In this document: positions 57,910 to 63,732 of the stretch, piece after piece
Layout: every line of letters starts with the position of its first letter
Position numbering within the stretch: the stretch's first letter is position 1
Source: a virus
Length of the DNA: 63,732 nt
IMG/VR virus record: IMGVR_UViG_3300036770_004125
Location: 1 to 63,732 of that record
Strand: one strand, 5' to 3'
The notes under the pieces: generated by a model
The model's input: the letters and a program-made list of their open reading frames with translations, nothing else
Told to the model about the DNA's origin: nothing
Databases searched by the model: none
Made by a program: the position numbers and the translations under genes

Positions 57910-59153
57910 CTTGGTTGTCTTCTTGTTCTAACACCTCTGCTATCTCTATGTCTTTGTTGTCTTATTGGTTCTCCTTGAGTTTTCCAATCAGCAGGATGTA
58001 AAACACCTCGTAAGTCTCGTTCTAACCTACGACGTTGCTTGGCTGATTTAATATCTACATCACTCGTATACATGTTTGATGTCACAAACTCATCTGCTTT
58101 GTTTGCTTCTTTTAATCCTCTCTTCTTTTTAACTCCTCTTGCCTGAGTGTGATTATCTCTTATATCACCTCTTGAATCTTGCCAATCTCTTTCTTGTGCA
58201 TCCCACTCATCTGACGGATTTCTTTCGTCTCTATGATTTTTTTGATGATACTCTTTATAATCTTTTGGATCAAATTTTTCTATAATATCATTCGCCCATT
58301 CTTCACTAATATTCTCTGCCATTTCTTCAGCATTTTCCATAGTATCAGCATATCCTTCATTATAAAGATAATGTGCAACAATTACCTTTGATAAATCAGT
58401 GGTTCTTCTTCTTGGTGGTTGAGCAGGAGTTTCAACTTTTCTTGCAGATCTTGGTGCTTTTGGTTCTTCAGAACCTCTTCCTCTTGCACCTATTTTTGCC
58501 ACAAGTTTTTTTTCTTCTGGTGAAAGTGGAAACTTATGTGCAAGTTTTTCCATAATATCATTAACCCATTCCTCACTGATACTCTCTGCCATGAGTTCAG
58601 CACCTTCAAAGGTATCAGCAAATCCTTCTACGAAAAGATATTCTACAATTGATTCAAAATCATCTTTTTCTTCTTTTCTCAAATACTTTGGAAGATGTTC
58701 TGCTCTTACCCCTGCCCTTTCTGCTTGTTTTGTTGCAGGATGCTCTGGGCCTACACCAGATTGAAAAACCAATCTTGCCATTTTTGTTCTTTTCTTTCTA
58801 ATATCTGCAATATTTTTTGCTCTTTGACGAACTTCTGGTGATACTACCTTTGCTTCTTTTACTTCTGCTTCTTGATTTTTTTGTTGCAGTTTAGCAATTC
58901 TCTTCTTATTTCTATCTACAGCAAATTGTCTTAACCCACGCACAATTTTCCCTCTTCTTGAAAATTGGGGAGCACCTTGAAGTCTATTTGCAATTGCAAG
59001 AGCAATCTCTTGAGGTATATCTTTTGCCTCAAGAAGTTGCTCAAATTCCTCATCAGTCATTTCCTCAAGAATTTGTTCTGCTTCTTCATAAGAATCAGCG
59101 AATCCTTCAAAATACAAAAATTTGAGAAGTTGGTTATATTCGTAAGAAGACAT
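57906..59153 (-). CDS. Structural-type protein with three SEEW repeats
   Basis: 415 aa. Three copies of a unit with Y-L-(F/Y)-x-E-G-(F/Y)-A-D-(T/S)-x-E-x-A-E then an acidic/SEEW helix, at about residues 11-40, 172-200 and 263-292, joined by basic linkers (RKKRTKMARLV, PPRRRTTD) and a very basic Arg-rich end. The same unit occurs once in the 240-aa protein. Such motifs recur in cyanophage proteins near head genes. A DNA-binding internal head or scaffold-like role is inferred. Confidence 0.65.
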   Translation of the reverse strand: MSSYEYNQLLKFLYFEGFADSYEEAEQILEEMTDEEFEQLLEAKDIPQEIALAIANRLQGAPQFSRRGKIVRGLRQFAVDRNKKRIAKLQQKNQEAEVKEAKVVSPEVRQRAKNIADIRKKRTKMARLVFQSGVGPEHPATKQAERAGVRAEHLPKYLRKEEKDDFESIVEYLFVEGFADTFEGAELMAESISEEWVNDIMEKLAHKFPLSPEEKKLVAKIGARGRGSEEPKAPRSARKVETPAQPPRRRTTDLSKVIVAHYLYNEGYADTMENAEEMAENISEEWANDIIEKFDPKDYKEYHQKNHRDERNPSDEWDAQERDWQDSRGDIRDNHTQARGVKKKRGLKEANKADEFVTSNMYTSDVDIKSAKQRRRLERDLRGVLHPADWKTQGEPIRQQRHRDSRGVRTRRQPR

Positions 59154-59193
59154 TGGAAGATAAAAACACTACTTGTTTTTATTTAGTTTATAT

Positions 59194-59219
59194 AAAAAAA
59201 GAGGGTGGTGAGACCCTCT
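59194..59219 (-). terminator. Rho-independent terminator after the 240-aa gene
   Basis: AGAGGGT/ACCCTCT stem (59200-59219), seven T on the minus strand. Confidence 0.85.
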
Positions 59220-59240
59220 GTATCAAATTTGGAATGTTTA

Positions 59241-59963
59241 TTATCTACCAGATGCTCTTCTTCTGCGAGCAGCTTGATTGGTGCGACTCAAACTATAATG
59301 ACGTTCTCCTCCCGACGTATCATCATCTCCATGATAACCTGCATCATAACTTCCATCATCTGCCCCTGGTTTAGCATTTAGTCTCTTGATAGACTTTCTA
59401 TTCGCTTCTATTCTTTCACGATCTCTTCTATCATTAGTATTTTCAGTTTCTCCTTTTTTTCTTAACTGAGATCCACGTTGTACTTCATTTTCTGCAGCAT
59501 CTTTCCACTTTGGTTTTTTATATACATCTTTATTTCCTCTAGTTACCTTGCGAATATCATTTCCAGTAATTCTATCTGCAATAGACCTTTGTGATCCTCT
59601 AACTGCTTCATCAAGAATCTCTTCTCTCCACTCTTCACTCATATTTGCCATGATAGCAATGGCATTCTCATTGGTATCTGCATAACCTTCTGCGACCAGA
59701 TACTCAAGAAGATAATCAAAGAGATCATATGATTCATTTTGACCTCTTCCTTCTTGAGAAGATCCTCGATTCCAAGGATTAATTGTGTGCTTTTTACGAT
59801 ACTCAGGATCATTTGCCATCCTTTCTTGATGATCTTTCACACGTTTCATATGAGCATCTTGTTCTTGCTGTTTTCTCCAGTTTGTCATTCTTTGACCCGC
59901 CCCCCTGGATACTTCATCAAGTTCCTGATAAACACTTAAATACGCTTCTTGGAGATTGTCCAT
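59241..59963 (-). CDS. Basic protein with one SEEW repeat
   Basis: 240 aa. N-terminal MDNLQEAYLSVYQELDEVSR, then a basic region (RMTNWRKQQEQDAHMKRVKD), one repeat unit (YLVAEGYADTNENAIAIMAN, MSEEWREEILDEA, about 88-120), and an Arg/Gly/Asp-rich tail ending RRRRASGR. Likely a paralogue of part of the 415-aa protein; late promoter AATAAATA upstream, strong terminator downstream, so a single late unit. Confidence 0.65.
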   Translation of the reverse strand: MDNLQEAYLSVYQELDEVSRGAGQRMTNWRKQQEQDAHMKRVKDHQERMANDPEYRKKHTINPWNRGSSQEGRGQNESYDLFDYLLEYLVAEGYADTNENAIAIMANMSEEWREEILDEAVRGSQRSIADRITGNDIRKVTRGNKDVYKKPKWKDAAENEVQRGSQLRKKGETENTNDRRDRERIEANRKSIKRLNAKPGADDGSYDAGYHGDDDTSGGERHYSLSRTNQAARRRRASGR

Positions 59964-59989
59964 TACTCTTTAAACTATTATAAGTTTAT

Positions 59990-60199
59990 TTATTTATTGT
60001 ATGATTCTAAAGAGTAGAAATACTCTAATCTTGCCTTTTCTTCTTGTAACTTAAGGTCTTCTGTATAACGAATGAAATGCTCTTGAAGTTCCAGATCTTC
60101 CTCTGAAAAGGGAATATTATTTTCCCTTTTGTATCTAATATTCTGAGCAAATTGAGTGATGTAATTTACAGGTAAATCCAAAAATTCTTCGTAGGACAT
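59990..60199 (-). CDS. Small acidic helical protein
   Basis: 69 aa, MSYEEFLDLPVNYITQFAQN then RENNIPFSEEDLELQEHFIR and LQEEKARLEYFYSLESYNK. All-helical. Its end overlaps the late promoter of the 240-aa gene. Unrecognised. Confidence 0.6.
   Translation of the reverse strand: MSYEEFLDLPVNYITQFAQNIRYKRENNIPFSEEDLELQEHFIRYTEDLKLQEEKARLEYFYSLESYNK
59991..59998 (-). promoter_or_regulatory. T4-type late promoter (AATAAATA)
   Basis: 28 bp upstream of the 240-aa ATG within an AATAAATAAATAAAC string. Confidence 0.6.
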
Positions 60200-60222
60200 T
60201 TGCGATTCATTAGACCTCTATT

Positions 60223-60372
60223 CTAATTTATCTCTTTTTGTTTCTCCAATTCTTGCATAATTGCATCAATAAAATCCTGTTCCGTCCAAGTATTCAGGAT
60301 ACTTTCTTGTGGGTCATTCTCATCCCAGTAAATGGTAAATGACCCATCACCTTCTTCTTTAACCCCTATCAT
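60223..60372 (-). CDS. Tiny acidic protein
   Basis: 49 aa, MIGVKEEGDGSFTIYWDEND then WTEQDFIDAIMQELEKQKEI. Beta-hairpin followed by helix. Overlaps the 84-aa gene by 14 bp; last gene of the overlapping chain 60223-61601. Confidence 0.65.
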   Translation of the reverse strand: MIGVKEEGDGSFTIYWDENDPQESILNTWTEQDFIDAIMQELEKQKEIN

Positions 60373-60613
60373 TTTGAATTACCGAATGACGTTGTGAAGG
60401 ACAATCAAGGAAGAACTTATATTCCGCATAACTCCCACCATTCCACTTTACAACATTACAATTTCCATATTTATCCACCACTTCAAACCTATTCTCAAGT
60501 TCTTTTGGTTCAACAGTAATCGCAGTATTGATAAGAGTTAATGTTGTCGCACTTGTAAAACCAAGAACAAACCCAAGTAGAATAAACCGATAATAAGTGA
60601 GTTTCTGTTCCAT
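60359..60613 (-). CDS. Membrane-anchored small protein
   Basis: 84 aa, N-terminal anchor (about 9-31: FILLGFVLGFTSATTLTLI) then a short exterior domain with two Cys (GNCNVVKWNG, FFLDCPSQRH) that could form a disulfide outside the cytoplasm. Start shares a base with the upstream stop. Confidence 0.65.
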   Translation of the reverse strand: MEQKLTYYRFILLGFVLGFTSATTLTLINTAITVEPKELENRFEVVDKYGNCNVVKWNGGSYAEYKFFLDCPSQRHSVIQNDRG

Positions 60614-60771
60614 TAGGTCGTTTGCTCCTTTCTTTGAGTGTTAATGTATTCCCCAAGTTTAGTCAAAATCTCTCTACATTTCGTTTGAACGTATTGGTCT
60701 TGGAGTTGACTTTCCTTGTATCTTAGCACAGATTGAAAGACAATCTCTGCTTCTTGTTTAGTGAAGTTCAT
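60613..60771 (-). CDS. Small helical protein
   Basis: 52 aa, MNFTKQEAEIVFQSVLRYKE then YVQTKCREILTKLGEYINTQ. All-helical, basic end. TAATG overlaps at both ends. Similar small proteins occur in T4-like phages; role unknown. Confidence 0.65.
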   Translation of the reverse strand: MNFTKQEAEIVFQSVLRYKESQLQDQYVQTKCREILTKLGEYINTQRKEQTT

Positions 60772-61085
60772 TAGTTATCATCCCAAGGTGCTTTGCGGTT
60801 TAATATTTCCCTGAACCTTTCCATTACTTTAGGGTCTGGTGGTTCATTGATTCGTCGCACAAGTTCATCATATGCTTCTCTGGAAACATAGATCGTTTCA
60901 GGCTTTGCTCCAAAGTATGTCAACCACTTGCCATCTTCAACCATTTTAGAATATCCTTCATTTATAGAATTCCAAAAATCTTGATATAGAAATCTATTTT
61001 CATTATGAATGATGAGACGATACCAACACCAAAATGGAGTATATCGAAGAAACTTATTACCTATTATGATCTTATGAATATTCAT
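60771..61085 (-). CDS. Small hypothetical protein
   Basis: 104 aa, MNIHKIIIGNKFLRYTPFWC then GYSKMVEDGKWLTYFGAKPE and IYVSREAYDELVRRINEPPD. The C-terminal part (VSREAYDELVRRINEPPDP) resembles an antitoxin-like strand-helix motif, weakly. The start at 61085 is chosen because it overlaps (ATGA) the 29-aa gene; a longer reading would overlap two genes. Confidence 0.6.
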   Translation of the reverse strand: MNIHKIIIGNKFLRYTPFWCWYRLIIHNENRFLYQDFWNSINEGYSKMVEDGKWLTYFGAKPETIYVSREAYDELVRRINEPPDPKVMERFREILNRKAPWDDN

Positions 61086-61171
61086 TCTTTTGGTGGGGTA
61101 AGTAAAATCCATAACCATACAAACATCGTTATGAGAACAATAAGTTCTACAATCACTGGAGGTATATTCAT
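61082..61171 (-). CDS. 29-residue membrane peptide
   Basis: MNIPPVIVELIVLITMFVWL ... ending TPPKE. One hydrophobic helix with a charged C-terminus. ATGA overlaps on both sides fix it into the chain of coupled genes, the main evidence that it is real. Likely inserts in the host membrane. Could be mistaken for non-coding since it is so short. Confidence 0.55.
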   Translation of the reverse strand: MNIPPVIVELIVLITMFVWLWILLTPPKE

Positions 61172-61338
61172 TCGTCAAATCCCTCAAGATACATCTTTCT
61201 CCAACCATAGCACATTTCTTCGTAGAAAGCAAGTCGGTCTATTTCAAGGAAGTATTCATCAGTACTGAAATCCAGACGAAACATAATCGCAAAGTAGATG
61301 CTATAAAATCCGTACATAAAGTTCTTGAGTTTTTTCAT
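61168..61338 (-). CDS. Small hypothetical protein
   Basis: 56 aa, MKKLKNFMYGFYSIYFAIMF then RLDFSTDEYFLEIDRLAFYE and MCYGWRKMYLEGFDE. A basic-aromatic N-terminal amphipathic or membrane-associated helix, then an acidic helical part. TAATG overlap with the 87-aa gene. Confidence 0.6.
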   Translation of the reverse strand: MKKLKNFMYGFYSIYFAIMFRLDFSTDEYFLEIDRLAFYEEMCYGWRKMYLEGFDE

Positions 61339-61601
61339 TATGTTCCTCTATAGTATGATAAGTCCATAGGGCACCGATAGTTTAGTAAATTTATATTCAA
61401 ACTAAGTAATGAAATATGGAGATAAAACGAAAACAAACTGCCATCAAAGATGCCAAATCCAAATCTAATATTCGGTTCCCAATCGCAATATACACTTGCG
61501 TGAAATGAAATATCAAATAAATTAAACTTCCTAAATTGACCTAAGATAAAATATATGTCTCTTCCATAATCGTATTCTGTATAAAAATCAAAGAGTTTCA
61601 T
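61338..61601 (-). CDS. Aromatic-rich conserved phage protein
   Basis: 87 aa, MKLFDFYTEYDYGRDIYFIL, rich in Phe/Tyr and beta-like (GFGIFDGSLFSFYLHISLLS). The YTEYDYGR-(D/E)-IYF start recurs in cyanophage small proteins. First gene of the seven-gene chain; promoter TATAAT with dyad above. Confidence 0.7.
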   Translation of the reverse strand: MKLFDFYTEYDYGRDIYFILGQFRKFNLFDISFHASVYCDWEPNIRFGFGIFDGSLFSFYLHISLLSLNINLLNYRCPMDLSYYRGT

Positions 61602-61638
61602 GGTGTCTCATCACTCTCAGTCTGTTGTGTATGTAGTC

Positions 61639-61698
61639 ATTATACTACAAAAGGCATTTGATTTCAAGTGCCCCTGTTCCAGTTTGTAAAGTGTCCTA
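61639..61698 (-). promoter_or_regulatory. Dyad promoter for the overlapping gene chain
   Basis: Dyad 61675-61698, 30 bp, TATAAT (61639-61644). Confidence 0.65.
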
Positions 61699-62634
61699 TT
61701 TCTTTTTAATCCTCCCTCTTACCCACCCATCACTAGGATACTCTACTCCTCTTTTCTCAATTTCTCCATTATTCCACCAAAGTTGCCCCTTCATTTTTTC
61801 TTTGTTCTTTTCTCTAATTTTTTGTTTCGTTTCTTCATTATGAGTTCTACCATAGAAAGAATTTTTTTCACCTTTTCTATCTTCACTCATTTTATTTTTG
61901 ACTTCATCAGTATGAGTTTTTCCATAAAATGGATTTTTATCACCAAGTTTTGCCAATCTTATATTTTCTATTGCTTTTTCTGTATGTTTTAATCCAAGAT
62001 TTCTAGTAAAATGACTTATATCTAACTCTAATTCTTTTATCCATTTGTTTATACAATCATAAACAATCTCACTTTTCATTCTTCTTGCAACTTCATTTTT
62101 ACTATGAGAAGTTTTAACTACATCAATAAACATTTCTCTAAAATCTAAATCGTGAATTTTTAGGTAAGTTCCCCTTCTTCTTCCTTTTCTGGTTTTACTC
62201 ATTTTATCTTTGGTTTCTTGAGATGCTTTTCTTCCCAAGTGCTTTTCTCTTATTTTTTGTTTCCTTTCTTCACTACAAGGAACACCATAACTTGGATTAT
62301 TTTCACCACCCATTCTTTCTTTCATATTATCAATATATCTTTTCCTCACTTGCTCGTATAAGTGAGAATTATACTTTTCACTACGATTTCTCATTAAGAA
62401 ACACGCAAGGTTCATTTTCTTTGTTCTTTCATCATCAATTCCATACCGTTTGATGCAAATTTTTTCCAATAATAAATGTGCGATATAGTGTTCTCTTGGA
62501 GTAAAAATAACAATTCTATCATTTTTACCGAAAATACTTTTTGGAAATGTATGATGCTTTTCTATGTAACCTTCAGGAGGAGTTCTATTCTCTGCTTTCC
62601 TTATGAGGTTACAATAAACCTTTAGATAATTCAT
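61696..62634 (-). CDS. HNH homing endonuclease with NUMOD3 repeats
   Basis: 312 aa. The N-terminal HNH-like core YIEKHHTFPKSIFG and TPREHYIAHLLLEKI (about 23-58; H27, H28, H49). Then repeated NUMOD3 units, GENNPSYGVPCSEERKQKI (about 110-128), GDKNPFYGKTHTDE and GEKNSFYGRTHNEE, with basic DNA-contact linkers, and a C-terminal LWWNNGEIEKRG segment. A free-standing homing endonuclease, probably mobile between phages. Lower GC than flanking genes. The upstream hairpin with a TATAAATA loop likely delays translation. Confidence 0.88.
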   Translation of the reverse strand: MNYLKVYCNLIRKAENRTPPEGYIEKHHTFPKSIFGKNDRIVIFTPREHYIAHLLLEKICIKRYGIDDERTKKMNLACFLMRNRSEKYNSHLYEQVRKRYIDNMKERMGGENNPSYGVPCSEERKQKIREKHLGRKASQETKDKMSKTRKGRRRGTYLKIHDLDFREMFIDVVKTSHSKNEVARRMKSEIVYDCINKWIKELELDISHFTRNLGLKHTEKAIENIRLAKLGDKNPFYGKTHTDEVKNKMSEDRKGEKNSFYGRTHNEETKQKIREKNKEKMKGQLWWNNGEIEKRGVEYPSDGWVRGRIKKK

Positions 62635-62659
62635 TTTTATTCTATTGAGAGTGCATAGG

Positions 62660-62667
62660 TATTTATA
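62660..62667 (-). promoter_or_regulatory. Perfect T4 late promoter TATAAATA
   Basis: Eight of eight matches, 25 bp upstream of the HNH ATG. Confidence 0.75.
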
Positions 62668-62670
62668 ATA

Positions 62671-62692
62671 GAAAAGGTGCCCGAAAGCACCT
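62671..62692 (-). terminator. Hairpin with TTTTC, probable terminator
   Basis: AGGTGC-TTTCGG-GCACCT then TTTTC on the minus strand, after the 77-aa gene. Confidence 0.6.
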
Positions 62693-62733
62693 AATCTTAC
62701 CTATGAAATTGCACTCTCAATAGGTGTAAGTAT

Positions 62734-62967
62734 TTAGTAATGATGCTCAGGAACAATCGTAGGTTCTTCTACATTTAGACCTTTCACATTTCCAGTATTA
62801 CAACTATAAAGTGTTGAAAGTTTCTTTCCTTTACAGACGATGTTGAAATGGTCTATTTGTCCGTTTGGGTGAGTAAAGGAAAACCAAACAGCATCATCTC
62901 CCATTACTTCATAATGAACGCTCACATTATCCAAGAAGAGTTCATCAACATTTTGTAGTTCGTTCAT
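62734..62967 (-). CDS. Small hypothetical protein
   Basis: 77 aa, MNELQNVDELFLDNVSVHYE then VWFSFTHPNGQIDHFNIVCK and EPTIVPEHHY. Beta-rich, acidic start. ATGA overlap with the 64-aa gene. Unrecognised. Confidence 0.6.
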   Translation of the reverse strand: MNELQNVDELFLDNVSVHYEVMGDDAVWFSFTHPNGQIDHFNIVCKGKKLSTLYSCNTGNVKGLNVEEPTIVPEHHY

Positions 62968-63158
62968 TTTACCATAGTCCTAATAGCAATTTCCATACCT
63001 GCCCTAAATGCCTCATCAAGTGCTGATTTCATACAAAAAACAGAAACATCATAAAAATCCAAACCATCCCTTCCACGGGTTTCAAGAGTTTCAACATTAA
63101 ACCATTTCTTTGCGATGGTTTCAAGAAGTTGATTGTATTGTTCAGGAACAGTGGTCAT
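62964..63158 (-). CDS. DUF6900-like small protein
   Basis: 64 aa, MTTVPEQYNQLLETIAKKWF then VETLETRGRDGLDFYDVSVF and MKSALDEAFRAGMEIAIR. The LETLETR-x-x-D-x-LDF-x-x-VSV core matches a small family (DUF6900, from memory) found in phages and plasmids; unknown role. Confidence 0.7.
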   Translation of the reverse strand: MTTVPEQYNQLLETIAKKWFNVETLETRGRDGLDFYDVSVFCMKSALDEAFRAGMEIAIRTMVK

Positions 63159-63235
63159 TTCAGTGATGTATAAGAGTGTGGGAACCTTTTGTGCCTCTTT
63201 ATCGCACAGGCGTTCCCTGGTTCCCTTGTGAGTAT

Positions 63236-63294
63236 ATTATAAGGCATCAGGAGGCACTCTGGGAACCTCCTGTGCCAGTTCCTCAAGTGTCCTC
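63236..63294 (-). promoter_or_regulatory. Dyad promoter for the 62734-63158 pair
   Basis: Dyad 63271-63294, 29 bp, TATAAT (63236-63241). The gap is identical to that at 63578-63606. Confidence 0.7.
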
Positions 63295-63549
63295 AATAAT
63301 CAAACAATAACGACACTGGAAAGCAAAAGTTTCTTTTTGCCAAGTTTTCTTCGCACCATTTTCTTCCCAAGAATACACAACTTCATACCAAGGGTCTGTG
63401 CTCCCATAAGAATTGAAACCCTCAACGGTCACATAACCTTTGGAACCATCTGCCCGTGCCCAACGAGAACCAACTTGGATTTCGTGTGGTTTGAAGAAAT
63501 GACGGACAACTGCTTTGCGTCCATCTATGATTTCAGTTTCGTAGTCCAT
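63283..63549 (-). CDS. Small hypothetical protein
   Basis: 88 aa, MDYETEIIDGRKAVVRHFFK then VGSRWARADGSKGYVTVEGF and WYEVVYSWEENGAKKTWQKE. Beta-rich with an SH3-like feel (GSRW...V...YEVVYSWEENG). Unrecognised. Stop inside the dyad of the next promoter. Confidence 0.65.
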   Translation of the reverse strand: MDYETEIIDGRKAVVRHFFKPHEIQVGSRWARADGSKGYVTVEGFNSYGSTDPWYEVVYSWEENGAKKTWQKETFAFQCRYCLIIEDT

Positions 63550-63682
63550 CGGTTTGGTTGCTTATGAGAGTATTATAAGGCATCAGGAGGCACTCTGGGA
63601 ACCTCCTGTGCCAGTTCTTCAAGTGAACCATCTTCACATCTTCCAGAACAATCTCATCTGGGTTTTTGATAAATCTACTCAT
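63533..63682 (-). CDS. Possible small protein running through a promoter
   Basis: 49 aa, MSRFIKNPDEIVLEDVKMVH. The first 22 residues look genuine, and the ATG overlaps the upstream stop (TGAAATG). The rest (NWHRRFPECLLMPYNTLI) is translated from the dyad promoter of the next gene and its leader, so the C-terminus may be the by-product of a promoter insertion or duplication. No alternative stop in frame. Confidence 0.4.
   Translation of the reverse strand: MSRFIKNPDEIVLEDVKMVHLKNWHRRFPECLLMPYNTLISNQTDGLRN
63572..63630 (-). promoter_or_regulatory. Dyad promoter for 63283-63549
   Basis: Dyad 63607-63630, 29 bp, TATAAT (63572-63577). Confidence 0.65.
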
Positions 63683-63683
63683 T

Positions 63684-63732
63684 TCAGTTGTGCTCCTCAA
63701 GCCATTCAAACCATTCATCACCATAATTCTCA
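63684..63732 (-). CDS. Partial gene at window edge (C-terminus only)
   Basis: Reads ENYGDEWFEWLEEHN then stop. Acidic helical end of a gene that starts beyond 63732; coupled to the 49-aa frame through TGAAATG. Confidence 0.5.
   Translation of the reverse strand, partial: ENYGDEWFEWLEEHN

Larger units (their letters stand above)
62642..62723 (-). promoter_or_regulatory. 14-bp inverted repeat enclosing late promoter and terminator
   Basis: CTATTGAGAGTGCA (62642-62655) and its exact complement (62710-62723) frame a TATAAATA (62660-62667) and a hairpin AGGTGC/GCACCT (62675-62692). The arm next to the HNH ATG is free only if transcription starts inside the loop. Confidence 0.65.

Noticed and set aside
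61086-61232. 153-aa version of the 104-aa protein
   Set aside because: It would overlap the 29-aa and 56-aa genes completely; the ATGA overlap at 61085 gives a better start.
61696-62634. GIY-YIG rather than HNH endonuclease
   Set aside because: NUMOD3 units accompany both types, but the N-terminus shows KHHTFP and a later His-rich helix, not a GIY...YIG core.
39700-63630. Repeated dyads read as a CRISPR array or transposon ends
   Set aside because: They are spaced by whole genes, not by 30-40-bp spacers, lie at fixed distance from -10 boxes, and show no target-site duplications or transposase gene.
39719-63630. Dyads as rho-independent terminators
   Set aside because: No T-run follows on either strand; true terminators with T-runs occur at other places (37592, 42508, 43241, 44824, 45797, 48871, 59194).

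Overview
The window looks like part of a T4-like myovirus of cyanobacteria (cyanophage). The left 37 kb carries T4 virion genes in T4 order on the minus strand: gp25, gp6, a gp7 region, gp8, very large baseplate or fibre proteins, gp13, gp14, gp15, gp16, gp17, gp18, gp19, gp20 and a gp67-like core protein. Many small accompanying proteins are of the kind I associate from memory with Synechococcus and Prochlorococcus T4-like phages. No photosynthesis genes, tRNA genes, CRISPR arrays or insertion sequences were seen, so host assignment is inference.

Layout. (1) 1-37.6 kb: AT-rich, tightly packed late structural operons with overlapping stops and starts and a few T4-type late promoters (TATAAATA-like). 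Two proteins are giant (3006 and 2510 aa), and glycine/tyrosine-rich repeat modules are shared by at least six virion proteins. (2) 37.6-39.0 kb: a terminator, a putative glycosyltransferase with a sigma70-like promoter, and small conserved genes. (3) 39.2-49.9 kb: about 33 mostly tiny genes on the minus strand, visibly GC-richer from about 39.3 to 45.6 kb. Many have their own promoter, in which a 24-bp dyad (TGTGCCA-n10-TGGCACA) sits 29-31 bp upstream of a -10 hexamer. In five places the same dyad also faces a plus-strand -10 box that would produce a roughly 110-nt structured RNA ending in a bidirectional terminator. (4) 49.9-50.6 kb: the only gene-free stretch over 300 bp. It has divergent sigma70-consensus promoters and an array of ATAAGA repeats, and leads into a plus-strand HNH endonuclease. 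(5) 51.1-56.0 kb: more dyad-promoter genes, including a Mom-family DNA modification protein overlapping a PD-(D/E)xK nuclease-like gene. (6) 56.0-60.2 kb: proteins with a repeated SEEW motif, a small zincin protease and an unrecognised 501-aa protein. (7) 60.2-63.7 kb: a chain of overlapping tiny genes, an HNH/NUMOD3 homing endonuclease, and further dyad-promoter genes up to the window edge.

Inferred logic: the left part is the late virion programme. The right part is early or middle host-interaction genes run as a regulon by one dimeric DNA-binding factor recognising the dyad. Two homing endonuclease genes each have a hairpin over the start region with a late-promoter-like element in its loop, resembling the known T4 control that delays endonuclease translation. 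Product names rest on motif recognition by eye and synteny. No database search was run.
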